NCBI GenBank assembly: GCA_026874595.1
Contig: CM049309.1
Coordinates: 91,166,723-91,230,722 of the forward strand
Direction: 5' to 3'
DNA length: 64,000 nucleotides
Source: Sipunculus nudus
Taxonomy: Eukaryota; Annelida; Sipuncula; Golfingiida; Sipunculidae
Every line of letters starts with the position of its first letter. The first letter of the stretch is position 1. The notes beneath the pieces are model-generated. The model saw only the letters and a list, made by a program, of their open reading frames with translations, did no database searches and was not told the DNA's origin. The translations under genes and the position numbers were made by a program. Positions 44,966-57,394 of this stretch are shown in pieces.

Positions 44966-47250
44966 TCACTTGCAACCGGTCACTCTTTTTGTTCATTGCT
45001 TGACCAATCAGTTGGTGAAAGTAACAAACATAACAACTTGTAACTTGTAACTTGTAAGCTTCATAATTAGTTGAAGTTTAAGTATTAAACCACGGATTCA
45101 AATGATTTGTATAGAATAACCTGTCTCTATATCGACAGTGTCTAATCAGTATCGTCTCTGACGGGTAAACCTAAATATGGATATCTGCCACTAAGGGGCA
45201 CCCTTGTGCTTTGCATATATGTCACTCGCTCCTAATTTCCCGTTTGAGTCGTTTACTCATTTAGTTTTGTTAGGAAACTTATCTTAACTTATTTTAACCT
45301 TCATATCCTGGTTTTGTTCATGTCAATCATAGATTGGTCTTTTAGGTTTCTGAAATAGCTTATAGTGGATTTGTTTTAATACCTGGCAAGAATAAAATTT
45401 ACAACTACTCTTGCGCCCGAAGTTCCCTAACTTTTCCGTCATGTGTCCCACAGTCTGCTATTAAAAATGTTCTTTTTTACGGCCGGAGGCAGTGGGGAAT
45501 ATTCCCAACTTTGCTCGAGTACGGTCCTCGTTTATATTAATCCCTTTACACTCCTTAATTTTTGGGCGCAGTTTCCTATACAGCGAGGCGACCTCGTGTT
45601 CTATATGCGACAAAATCTTTACAAGTATTGGTCTGGGTATATAACTAGCTTGTGGTACAGATCTGCCATAAATGTTATCCGGAACTTCCTGTTAGCTGAC
45701 CACAGGCCTGCAGGCGGTAAACAAACAGTACCAAGTTGCCGGAGGTTATGAAATGGGCTGTGTGTAAACCAAGGTTCCCCTATCGCTATAACCGCCTCCA
45801 GGTAATTAGAATTAAATATTGTCATCATTTCAGCTACTCGGGCCACACAGAAGCAATGAGCTTAACTCAAATCCCAAATTAAGGTCTCAGAAGAAATGGA
45901 TCAGGTTGTGGATGTGACGATCACCTCCTGAATATGAACAAGATATATTTATATATATATAGAGGTAATGTTTATATCTTTGCTAATTTTTTACTCTATC
46001 ATTTTTTCATTTACCAATAACGGTGTTTGGAATAATGACAGTATTTGGGAAATATCCATTGCTCCTTTTAAACATAATGATCTAGATTAATTGCTCAACA
46101 CAGAGCTGCATGTTATACTGGATTTTTAAAGATGACAAAGTAAACCAACAATGTTAAAATATTGCAAACATGAAACAAATTAAAACAATAAGATAATTAA
46201 GGTATAAGAATAAATTAAAATAAAGTAAGAGTCCACGTAACAATGTTATATTAAATTATTGAACCAAAACAGAGTGAAATAGATTTTAGCCTTTACTGAA
46301 ACATTTAGACATATCTGAAAAAGCTATGATCTATATCCTTCTGAGATTGATCAAATAATTAATCAGGAATATATGAGTGATAACTTAAGGTCACATTTTG
46401 GCACCAGATTGGCAGACCACCTGCAGTTTACCGATGTCTGATAATTAAACAACTTATATATTCAAATGTACCGGTAACTCAGTCTCTGATACAGAGTTTC
46501 CTAATGTGGCGGGCTCCTCTCATCCTGAAAATGAAGACGGGTATACAGCTGGTTTATATCAATCTCATTAAAAATATAAACGTTAATATTGCAAGTTTAA
46601 AGAGGTTTCTACATGCTTTAGACAAGTTGTTGTACCTAAAGGTACCCCAGGCACTGAAAATATTCTGTAGTTTGATCTGCCTTTTTACAACAAATAGAGG
46701 CATTCCATCAACTTATATAGGTAATGAAGGAATTTCTTCACTTATTATGTTAAAAATAGTGAACAAAATGCCATAATAAAGACTATACAGTTGAGTGTTA
46801 CATACAGGGTAAATGTTATAGAACATGATAATTGATTGCTGGAGCAGGCACTGCTTATACCACCAGCAGACTTGACCTTCCAGATGAACCTCATTAGTAG
46901 ACAGTTTCGGAGTAGATCTATTTTGTGGGTGTGTCACCAGAGAACTGTGACTGATAATTATTTTATTGCATATTTAAGTAAGGAGTATAACCAGATTATA
47001 GTTTTATCATTTTATTGAACATTGATATGGAGTATTATATATCGATGTTAGCCTGAGACCTTCCATTCAGTTCAGTTTTAATTTTGCGGTTATCGGTTAT
47101 GTCCACACGGTTCCTATAGTAACATTGTTTATTGTAGAATGCAAAGGCAACGCACCAACGTTTCGCTCTGGAGCGTGTCCATTTTAGTATTCATGCCATT
47201 AATGACAAGCTGCATATTAGTGTGAGACGATTAGCCAAACGGCGGTCAGG
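44966..47250. other. No recognised gene
   Basis: Open frames at 45443-45751 (plus), 45619-45846 (minus) and 46504-46776 (plus) show no recognisable domain. Confidence 0.4.
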
Positions 47251-47305
47251 ATGTGTGACGTCAGCAGGCGTATAAAAGCGGTGGATGCTGGAAAATCTTC
47301 ACTAA
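47231..47305 (+). promoter_or_regulatory. Candidate RNA polymerase II promoter (CCAAT-like, CRE, TATA, initiator)
   Basis: TAGCCAAAC (47232-47240) is followed by an exact CRE, TGACGTCA (47256-47263), a strong TATA box, TATAAAA (47271-47277), and an initiator-like TTCACT whose A (47301) lies 30 bases downstream of the first T of the TATA box. AATAAA occurs at about 47784. The stretch 47.1-47.8 kb has higher GC than its surroundings. No long ORF follows, so this may be an LTR or a non-coding RNA promoter. Confidence 0.45.
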
Positions 47306-48129
47306 CTCCTAGGTCAGCGCGCCAGAGAGTGTTGTCTGGCCGTTTATAACCTGTCAAAGGAGGGTCCGGTATTGTCTTATCAGCTGAGACACGATGTTCT
47401 TTAGAGTAATACGGCCACGTAGATCTTCTCTTACGAACTTTTAGAGTGAGTATCAAAATTACCGAAGGACTGGTAATCCGGCGATGTATTTCTACCGTGG
47501 TGGGGTCCAGTTACAGGCCAGGACAATATATACGCGAATCGTGAATTGTAATGAATATTGACGAGCACGGTGGCATATTCAAATACATAGTGCTGGAGAA
47601 ATCTAGGAGTCGTCTGCTGTGAGAGACATCTCTTACGTGTTCTCACAGAAAGGTTGTGAGCCTACCTGTCAGTGCTTTCAGGACTTGGCCTTGAAGGGCC
47701 AGTGCATACTTCAGTGGAGAATTGTGTTGATTAGTGGGGTGAAGCGCTGGCAAATGCCTGTGTATATACCGAGTGTGGCGGAATAAACTGGTACCTGACA
47801 TTCCAATGTCACGTGCGTCGGTCATGTGATCAGGAGCCGTGTAAACAAATGAATACTTCTTGTGTAATCATTCCGGTGCAAACAGTCTGTTTTTAATGTG
47901 ATTATTCGTTTCAGTATAAGATATCAAGCAGAACTATAATTTTACATACTCAGCTTCTTTATATGAAAATTAATAATGATTCAAGATTTAATGTAATTGG
48001 TTGACACCTTTTAAAAAAGACTAGCTAATGATGCATGATGTATTTTTTGTAAAGCTGAAATAGAAACGTAGACACATTGATTCTGAGCATGTATTTTCTC
48101 TAAAAAAATATATGGAGGCAATCAAATGA

Positions 48130-48426
48130 TTGGATTATTGTAAACGAAACTATTCACAAACATTTAATTTTAATGCTGTAGATATACTTTTAGGAAAGCA
48201 AAAAGTAACCTGGGGAGTATTGTATTGTGTGTGCGTTGAAAGATATAAATACATTTTTCGATGCAGACAGGTTAAACCAAGATTAAGAGCAGCATTGGTG
48301 TATGTGAAGCAGGTTATAGATATGGAAAGGTGTATAGCATATAAAAATGAAAACATTCATACTTATGAACATACATGGCAAGGATTGCTGATATTATTAA
48401 AAAATGTTTACCCACATAAAAGTTAG
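48130..48426 (+). pseudogene. LINE (L1/Tx1-like) ORF2 C-terminal remnant
   Basis: The 98-codon frame includes FNFNAVDILLGKQ, then a segment with ERYKYIFRCRQ, then YVKQVIDMERCIAYKNEN and a Trp. The order 'LLG...yIf-C-R...E-IA..N...W' is how the C-terminal region of L1/Tx1-type ORF2 proteins commonly ends. RT and endonuclease parts are not visible upstream, so it is a 5'-truncated copy at best. Assignment is by pattern memory only. Confidence 0.35.
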
Positions 48427-49587
48427 GGTAACAGTTAAACTTCTGTTTTACCATTAGATTCGTACGAGTAAAGGGTAGAGATAATACTAAATTAGATAAA
48501 TGTATAGATTAATATAAATTGAGGAAGATAAGTAAACCCTTATTTTTTTTATGATTATTTTTTCATTATAAGACTATTTAAAATATTTTATTGAGCATAT
48601 TGTACTATGAATTTTTCTTACAAGGGTTAAGTTGTAATACATACATTCTGGAAAAAATGTTTTTTTTCTTCATAAAAAACTATATCTATATCTAACTAGA
48701 TACTGTTATGTGATTAATAGTTTTACACATATTTTGTAAAATATTGGTACAGGTTGTTTGTCACTGGATAATTAATTATGTAAATATGTTAAAAAAAGTT
48801 GACCGGATAGTTTTTGGTTAATTATAAGATACGTAAGTTGTTCATGCCACATGGAAATGCCACAGGACGCATTTATATAGAAAGAAAGCAAAAACATTGA
48901 TTTGTTGGTATCATCAGATATACTTTTCCTATATTTTGTGAAAGACTACATAGCTGTAGGATTCAGTTTATGTATGCTATGTCTTTTACTATATGTGGAG
49001 ATGGGATATTTTGATTGGAATAAAATATATATTTAAAAAAAAGTCATCACCTAGCCACCAAGTCTGATGACCTCTGACCTGATTAAATATGCATGCTTTC
49101 TGGAATCGAACATAGGCGAGTTATTATATTGATTAATATTTTTTTTCATTAGTTACAAACAAATTCATCATATTCCTGTTAAATTATCGCGGAGACACCA
49201 CAAAGTAGCTCGTGACCTCAATATAAGTAACGTCCCAAGAGCTAGGACTTGGTGGTGGTGGGTGGGCGGGTTGTGTGTGTGTGGAGGGGGGTGGGGGGTG
49301 GAACGTTAGGAGTTACGACATCTCCTTTTTACATACAGGATATTCACTTAATTCAACAGTCCTATCAGAATACAATAAAGTTCATTCAAAATTTATGGAT
49401 ATTTATCAAGGGACCAATGGGTCACTGTACTCAGCTGAAGTTGTCCTTGAAGGTTATTATAAACTTAAACTTATTTATTTTACATGGATTGTACAAATAG
49501 AAAATTATAACTAATCGAGGCACTCTCCATGGCTCCGGTGATGGCGTAGGGTAGTCTGGGGGGGGGGGGGGGGGGTTGGTGGTAGTT
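48427..49587. other. No recognised gene; poly-G run
   Basis: AT-rich sequence. A G-rich stretch lies at 49243-49303 and a poly-G run of about 16 at 49558-49575, next to 'agggaccaatgggtcactg' at 49411, a word shared with 54525 and 55815. Confidence 0.45.
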
Positions 49588-50481
49588 ATAACATCCTTCC
49601 ATATACATACACGATATCATGGCGATATGAGATTACAGGATTAATTTTTTTTCATAATAATTAAATATTTAAAAACAGACAGAGAGATGGAAAAACATAG
49701 CAAATCACAAAAATTCCAATTCTACTGAGGCAGGAAAATAATGAACAAATGTTTGCATTAAATCCTTAATTTTTATTACAACAGTATTTATCAAATATAA
49801 AAATTTTACTATACATTTACAGTATAACATATATCTGAATATTTAAGTTGATTCACCATTCTAAATTGCATCAACATTTGTAGTTAATGTGGTCAGGTAA
49901 CATCACATTATGCACACATGTATTTATTTTTTTTATAAAAGATTTTTTTTAAATTTGCAAAACAATAAATATCTAAAGAAAACACTTTATTGCACCTTTT
50001 TTCATCCATAATTTGGCTTATATATCATCATGATATAACATCCTTCCATATACATACACGATGTCATGGCGATATGAGATTACAGGATTAATTTTTTTTC
50101 ATAATAATTAAATATTTAAAAACAGACAGAGAGATGGAAAAACATAGCAAATCACAAAAATTCCAATTCTACTGAGGCAGGAAAATAATGAACAAATGTT
50201 TGCATTAAATCCTCAATTTTTATTACAACAGTTTTTATCAAATATAAAAATTTTACTATACATTTACAGTATAACATATATCTGAATATTTAAGTTGATT
50301 CACCATTCTAAATTGCATCAACATTTGTAGTTAATGTGGTCAGGTAACATCACATTATGCACACATGTATTTATTTTTTTATAAAAGATTTTTTTTTTAA
50401 TTTGCAAAACAATAAATATCTGAAAAAAACCCCACTTTATTGCACCTTTTTTTCATCCATGATTTGGCTTATATATCACCA
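49588..50481. repeat. 447-bp tandem duplication
   Basis: The segment starting 'ataacatccttccatataca' at 49588 is repeated from 50035 with an offset of 447 bp and only a handful of differences, including runs of A or T that differ in length. A more diverged copy of its 3' two-thirds lies at about 54990-55350 (shared 'tgctgaggcaggaaaataat' and 'tactgatgggtttaattata'). Confidence 0.9.
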
Positions 50482-50636
50482 AATTATGCCTACTGATGGG
50501 TTTAATTATATTTTCATTGTAGTGACCAGAAGTGGGTGGCCTGAAGCTTGAAAATGCAAATGAATATAAACAGATCCTCTGACAACCTCAATAACTGGCC
50601 TACTTTTTGAGCTTTTATTTTCAAATGTCACAATAT

Positions 50637-50978
50637 AAGGCCAAAATAAAAAAAGGTATGGTTCTCAGGCACTTTTCTTCAGAAATCAATGCGGGCGGGC
50701 GGTGTTTTTATTTTTAATTTTTTGGTATGTTTCGATAAATATGACAAATGATTAGGGAAAAGCATGAAAATAACAGATTTATTTTGCTAAACATGTAAAA
50801 GCCTTACATAAAAAAGGAAATTGTATGATTTTATCTCCTTGAAAGAAATGTCCGAGCGGTTGCAGCACAAAATTGGTAAGTTTCTTTTGAAAATCAAAAT
50901 AAAAATTTTTGATGCGGGGGTTTAAAATTTATGCGGGCGGTGCCTGAGAACCATACCTTTTATTTTTTTTTGGCCTAA
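50637..50978. mobile_element. MITE, TATGGTTCTCAGGCA family, copy 3
   Basis: Ends 'ggccaaaataaaaaaaggta' and inverted 'cctgagaaccatacctttt' to 'ggccta'. About 340 bp, longer than the other two. The extra sequence near 50850 includes GTCCGAGCGGTTGCAGCAC, which resembles a tRNA-Ser/Leu D-arm. Confidence 0.82.
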
Positions 50979-51449
50979 ATCCTTATAAGTACCTACCATT
51001 AAAAATTAAAAAAAAAAATGTACTTACAAAAAAAGTGCCATGGTCAAAGTTGGGCAGAATTTAAGGTAATGGTTTTATATTTATGCTATTAATTTTAAAA
51101 ATACAAAATTCAGATCTAATTTTGGGTAAACAATGATTCTTGATTAATTATTGCCATATCCCTGAAAAAAAGTATCAAGCTTGTCAAGTCGGAAAGTGAA
51201 TGTAAAAATACATTTCAGGGTTTCCCCAATTGGACACTTTGCCATGGCACAAGTTTGCAAAGTGATTGAACAAACAATGTTTTGACAAATTTGAATTTGG
51301 GTAAAGACACCATCTTAAAAAATAATTTGACTAAAATTATACGCATTTGATTCCCCTTCATTTAAGGAATTGTTTACTTTGATATGAAATCCAGAATATC
51401 AATACATTATGACATATCTTGGAAAATGTACAAAAGCCTATTACAACCT

Positions 51450-51560
51450 GCAGAAAGTAGGTCAACATAAGTGGCGCTACATGCAAAATGAAATAGGACT
51501 CACATGATCAATATTCCTGTGAAGTTTGGTGCTGAAGGTTGCAGAAGTTCCTACAACATT
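51450..51560 (-). repeat. Fragment of the GGTGGCGCCACC dispersed family
   Basis: Contains AGTGGCGCTACATGC, 'cacatgatcaatattcctgt' and 'gtgctgaaggttgcag'. This is the reverse of the arrangement at 38030-38110. Confidence 0.6.
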
Positions 51561-51611
51561 TGGTAACAGACATGACATCATGTATGGAAACACCTCAAAC
51601 ATCCCCGCCTT

Positions 51612-53188
51612 TAGTCTATCAGCCCATCGGGTTCGCCGGTACCAAAAGAGGGGCCATTGCTATTTCTTTTTTATGAAAAAAAACATTGGTGTTGAAATTT
51701 TTTAAGGCGGAACCTTAATAAATGACTTTAAATTGCATATTTTTAATTGACCACATAAAAGATTTATGATAAACAGAAAACATTCCTCTAGGATAAATCT
51801 GACTGCTCGCCCCTCTTGATCCTTGGAACGGGTGTTGGACAGGACTTGAACAGCTCTATGTGTTCACTCATTCGCATACATGTATACAGTTTAAAATATA
51901 TTGTGTAAATATGTAAATCAGCAAAAAGGCACCATGCATAAGACAGTATGGCTACAAGAGTAAGTATTAACTGTTAAACAAACTGTCAGAAACTGGCCAT
52001 TGCACCCAGTTAAACAATGCAACCATTGACATGTATTACAATTTATCCCTTTTTTATACAATGTATCAATATCTGCATTATGACATAACTCTATTGTTTT
52101 GGGTGAGAGAAAGGTACGACAAAGGGTCGTCATATGTCATGATTACCCATGTTATCTACATATTTATTTCAAAACACATAATAAAACACATTTGGGAAAT
52201 ATAATTAAAATAAAACATTAAATAACCTCTCCATGCAAATATGTGTATGTGTGTGTGTGTGTAATGATGGAAGATTATGGAAATTTCATAATGCATGGTG
52301 TATGAGAACGTGTTAATTCTGTTTGGTTATAAATAATACATTATCTCTGTACATATAGATAAAACAACCAGTCTGACTGATCAATAGACGATATTTAAGA
52401 TATCATGAATTTTATGGAATCATTTAGTTTTACAATATATATGCAAATTAATTCGGTTTTTTTTTTATCACATTAAGAATGCCGAAGCTGAGCATACACA
52501 TCAGAAACTCGTATATACTCATGAATTCAGCGACAATGATTGTAAAGCTGTTCAACCTAGATATGGAGCTTTGATCTAAATTATGGAAATTTATGTATAT
52601 TTATGCAAATTGTCTCATTAAATATGCAAATTTCATTTTTGTATTTAATAATATATAAATTCTGCTGTGAAAATTACATTGAAACCATGGATACTTACAT
52701 GCTTATAAAATCATTCATTCGATGTATCACAGACAGTAACAGAGGCAGCGACAGGTAAGTCACGTAAATCACGGTCAATACGGTAGTGTCCCCGGAACAT
52801 TCATTAAGATGCAAATATCATGAATAATAATGATTATCATACATAAATGTATTGTATTTCATTTCATGTCCAGCAAGGTAAATTTTAAGCTAAAAGTGTC
52901 CAAATATGCAAATTGTTTTGTGTATAGAAAATATAATTCTCTTTCTTCCGATGCATTTTGGCGTTCATTTTATCCATTATTTACAAAACTTGCAAAGTTA
53001 AGGCCTTCTTAACAAATTTCATAATTACTGCCAAAATAGCCATCGTTGTCATGGAAACAAGCTCATATTTCACAGAAAGCTACCACACCCAAACTGCTAT
53101 CATGCATTTTTGTAATATATAGATCGATGTCAATTGCCCCTCTTTTGGTACCGACAGGCCTTATTTTAAGGGTCTGGTTGATAGACTA
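51612..53188. mobile_element. Candidate terminal-inverted-repeat element (~1.58 kb)
   Basis: The outer ten bases TAGTCTATCA (51612) and TGATAGACTA (to 53188) are inverted. A second inverted block is found at GGTACCAAAAGAGGGGC (51639-51655) and GCCCCTCTTTTGGTACC (53137-53153). Between the blocks the ends have diverged. The interior is AT-rich, lacks a transposase ORF and includes a (GT)n tract near 52246. It is probably a non-autonomous DNA transposon. Confidence 0.65.
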
Positions 53189-53950
53189 CTTAAAAAAGAC
53201 TTGACTGAATTAACAATCAATTTACTCCCTTCCTCTAACTGTTTACTATTATATAAAAGACAAAAATATTAATACTTTATGACTTAAAATGGAAGAAGAG
53301 AAACAGATCATTTCAGCCCGCAGAACGGTCAGCACAGGTGGCACCACCAAAATCTTATTTTTGCTTATACATCACATGAAAAAAAGTCATGTTGATAGAT
53401 ACAGCGGCTGTAAGGATATTTGGTAACAGATGGTGGACAGTGGACAGTTAACGCTGCGCCAGGGATTAAGCTCACAGAGTGAACTAGAACTACAGGTCGC
53501 GCCGCCAGTCTCCAGGAACTGATTTAAAAACTAATCATGATCTATATACAAGGCAAAAATCATTGTAATCCATGCATTAATAATTGAGATACAGGAGATT
53601 TTATGACAATATTTTAATAGTTCTGGGTTGTCCAAACACGCCCCTTAACTCGGAGAATATAGGTTCCACTGACCTTATTTCAAGTCTGCAAGGAGATCTT
53701 TGAATACCCTCTGAGAATAACATTTTCTGACTTTCATGTTTCTAGCCATTTGTGCCCCCCCCCCCCCCCAACTGACGGCGGACGGTATGACGGACAGAGA
53801 GGGATCAATATTGTTCAGCTTGACTGAAAGTCAGTTGAGCTAAAAATGCTGACAAAAAGTCTATTTGTGATGGAGAGAAGAAAAGACAATGTTCGATATA
53901 TTGTCACGTAGTTTAATATGAATCCACTTACAGGTAGAATTCTCTCATGG
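53189..53950. repeat. Dispersed repeat fragments and poly-C run
   Basis: AGGTGGCACCACC (53336) and 'ggtcgcgccgccag' (53495) belong to the palindromic family. A poly-C run lies at 53756-53769. 'cagcttgactgaaagtcagttgagctaa' (53817-53844) marks the end of the AGCTCAGCTGAC family. Confidence 0.6.
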
Positions 53951-54094
53951 AGTGCTTAAATGATTTTAAAGGAAGTGGTTTTGTCCGGTTTGCACAAGAT
54001 ATCTAATCATAATACAAGAAAAACGTTGATCTGTGCAACAGATCTGGAATGTCCCCTGCTTGTTGTAGAAGCATCTAGGTTTGTGAATACCTGC

Positions 54095-54520
54095 ATGAAA
54101 TTTGAGATGGGGCAATGTTCCCCACCTCGGTGACCTTTTAAAATGCCTCCATATTCGAACTCGAACTAGCCCTTCATGAAGTGTATCAAGGCTGGAATTT
54201 TGGTGACTTTGCCTCACAGTCTTTGCAAGTTATCGCGTTAACATCAATTAGCATCATCGACTGTGACTTTGAAAAATGCGTAAAGGTCATCCTAATTCGA
54301 ACCCAACCTAACCCTTTATGAGGTATATTGATGCTTCAAGTTTGAGGACTCAAAACTTTTCAAGTTAAGTGCGTTATAACATTATTTTAGAATTATTGCC
54401 TCTGTGACCTTGAAAATGCATCACGGTCATCCATATTGTGACTTGTCCCAACTCTCAATGAGGTGTACCAATGGTGCAAGTTTGGTGACTCTGCCTCTTA
54501 ATCTTTTCAAGTTATCGAAA
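54095..54520. repeat. ~130-170-bp imperfect tandem repeat
   Basis: Three units each carry 'gtgaccttgaaaatgc', 'ggtcatcc.tattc', 'caagtttggtgact' and 'cttttcaagttat'. They are part of the same half-site-rich repeat world as 55.9-57.1 kb. Confidence 0.65.
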
Positions 54521-54857
54521 CAAGGGACCCATGGGTCACTTAGCTCAACTTCAGTTGACATTGAAGATAAAAATCTAAAATGATATCAAATAGAGATAAA
54601 GTGGAAGAGGAGAGGTAATATAGGCCATGGTTGGTTTATATGATTGGTTGGTATATTGATGAGCAAGAAATTGTTGCAAATAATATTTTGTGACCTGACC
54701 ATGTGTTTCCTTATGTCGGAAATGAAGCATGTGAGCATTTTGTGAACAAATGATCCGTACTATTACCATGATCATTAGTTGGCTTTTTGATAAACTGTTG
54801 ACATTTCAGTAGTTTACACATTTGTTCAATTGAATCTATTTTTTATAATATATATTA

Positions 54858-54858
54858 T

Positions 54859-54922
<64 letters not shown>
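54858..54922. repeat. (TA)n microsatellite
   Basis: Pure TA run. Confidence 0.95.
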
Positions 54923-54924
<2 letters not shown>

Positions 54925-55950
54925 TATTAAATGTATACAGTTGAAATATAACTAATTAACAACATACATACAGGGCAAACAAAGCTTGATCTCCAATTCT
55001 GCTGAGGCAGGAAAATAATTAACAAATGTTTGTATTAGATCATTATTTTTTATCACATCAATTTTTTTATTATAAGTTTATATTTCTATACATTTCCAAT
55101 ATAACATATATATCTGAATATAAAAGTTGATTTATAATTCTCAATTGCATCATCAAATCTCAATCTTGTCAGATGACACCACATCATGCATACAAATGTT
55201 TATTTTTTACCACAAAATATATCTTTTAAATCTGCAAACAATAAATATCTAAATATTAATACTTGATTTAGATTTCACAATTTTAAATTGTGATTTTATT
55301 TATACATAATTTGCTTCATATTTGATAAATTTAAGCATACTGATGGGTTTAATTATATTTGTTAAAATCATTTAAAAGAAAATTGATTTCTTTAAAAATG
55401 CTACATTAACACAACATGGCATCTTCTGGATTACACCTTGAATTACTTTTTCAATTAAGAAGATACAGTGAAAACAATAACAATTACTGCATAACACTTG
55501 GTGGGTTAGGTTTGCGGGGGGGGGGGGGGGATTGGTGTGGTGATATGAGAATAACTGTACACCTGTCACAGCAGGGGATCTCCCCAGTGACTGTAACAAA
55601 TCAGAAATCCTGGCATAGCTGACTTCTAGTGACCTGGAGTGGGACCCCGCATCTGTAATCTGTAATCAAAGCAAATGACTACAATAGAGCCTCCAGAAAA
55701 AAATCAATAACCAGCTTAATTTTCAAGCTTTTATTTTCAAATTTCAGATTTAAACAAATTAAATACTTATGTTTACATGCTGTGAAAATTAAATCAATGG
55801 TACTTACAGGAAACTAGGGACCCATGGGTCTCGACGCTTAGCTGCATTTGTCTATAAGGATATATGTTTATGAGGTTTTCGAAAAAAAATTGGTCCTGTG
55901 ATCAGTTTGAAGCCAACCTCTCTACCCAAACTGGATTTATCATCCATAAA
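54923..55950. other. Diverged copy of the 49.6-kb repeat, poly-G run, no gene
   Basis: 54990-55350 matches the 447-bp duplication. A run of about 14 G is at 55515. 'agggacccatgggtctc' at 55814 matches the word at 54525. Confidence 0.5.
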
Positions 55951-55959
55951 CTAATTTGT

Positions 55960-57290
55960 GAATGAATGGGCCCTGTCACCTTAACCTTTGACCTTGTGAC
56001 CCAAAATCAAAAGAAAACTTCCCCTATTGGCAGGTGCACCACATGAAGATGATGGAAGGATTGAGATGAACAGTTTGGCTTAAAAGGCCTTGTGACCTTG
56101 ATCTTTGATCTCATGACCCAGAATCAATAGTTCTTACTTTATTGGTGGGCCATATATAAGTCAAGTTTGAAACCAATATTATAAACCAAACTGGTCTTAT
56201 CATCTTGAAACTAATATGTGGATAGATGGCCCCGATGACCTTGACCTTTGGACCCAAAAATCCATAACTTACTTCCACTATTGGTAGGTGAGCAACATCT
56301 GGAAGATAGAAGGTTTGGGACAGAAAGTTTGGCTAAAAAACATCAACAATCTTTTTAAAGAAGTAGGTCCTGTGACCTTGACCTTTTGCCTTATGACCCC
56401 AAAACCAAAAGGGTTCTTACACTATTGTTGGGTCAAGTATAAATTGAAACCAATTTGTCAATCCAAACTGGAGCTATCATCCAGAAACAAATATGAGGAC
56501 AGATGGGCCCCTGTGACCATGACCTTTGACCTTGTAACACCCAAATCAATCAGGTTCTTCCCCTATTGGCAGCTCAGCTACATGTGCAAGATCGAAAGTT
56601 TGATATGAAAGTTTGGTTTAAAATGCATCCACAATCTTTTTAATAAGTGGGTACTGTGACCTTGACCTTTGACCTCATGACCCCAACATTGAACAGAATC
56701 TTCCCAATTGGCAGGTTAGCAATATCTTGAAGATGGAAGGTTTGCTATGAAAAGTTTGGCTTCAAATGCATATGCATTCTTTTAAAGAAATGAGTCCTGT
56801 GACCTTGACCTTTGGACCCCAAAATCGACACGGTTTTACTTTAGTGGTGAGTCATATATAAGTTAAGTTTGAAACCAATATGTCAAACTAAACTGGAGTT
56901 ATCATCTGGAAACTAATTTGTGAACAGATGGCCCCTGTGACCTCGACCTTTGACCATGTGACCCAAAATTCATTTATGCTCTCCCCATACTGGCAAGTCA
57001 GCTTAATGCTCAAAATGGAAAGTTTGGTATGAAAAACTTGACTTAAAATGCAGCCATAATTTTTTAAAATGAGTCCTGTGACCTTGACCTCTGACCTAGT
57101 GACACCAAAATCATATAGGTTCTTGCTTTAGTGGTGGGCCATACGTAAGTCAAGTTTGAATTCCATGTTTCAAAACAACCTGGAGTTATCATCTGGAATC
57201 AAATTTGTGTGGATGGACGGATGGACAGACAGACAAACAGACAGACAGGTTGATAACTATATGGCATCCACTTGTGATCAATAAACACAC
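55960..57290. repeat. ~142-bp tandem repeat with nuclear-receptor half-sites
   Basis: Nine units each carry a variant of TGACCTTGACCTTTGACCT followed by a second TGACC; from 56.2 to 57.1 kb the spacing is about 137-145 bp. At 56662-56674 TGACCTTTGACCT is a perfect direct repeat of AGGTCA half-sites with one-base spacing on the minus strand. The array ends in 'ggacagacagacaaacagac'. Confidence 0.85.
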
Positions 57291-57394
57291 CAGGTTTTGG
57301 GACACTAGATGTAAATGCAACTGAGAAACATGATTGTTGTCATTTTATAGTAAAAAAAAACCCAGACAAATATTTGTTAAAATAACAAAAAAAT

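Noticed and set aside
47217-47825. Three adjacent minus-strand ORFs in a GC-richer block
   Set aside because: They are in different frames without recognisable domains, and the block has plus-strand promoter signals instead.
56288-56608. 106-codon ORF
   Set aside because: It lies wholly inside the half-site tandem repeat, and its peptide repeats with the DNA unit.
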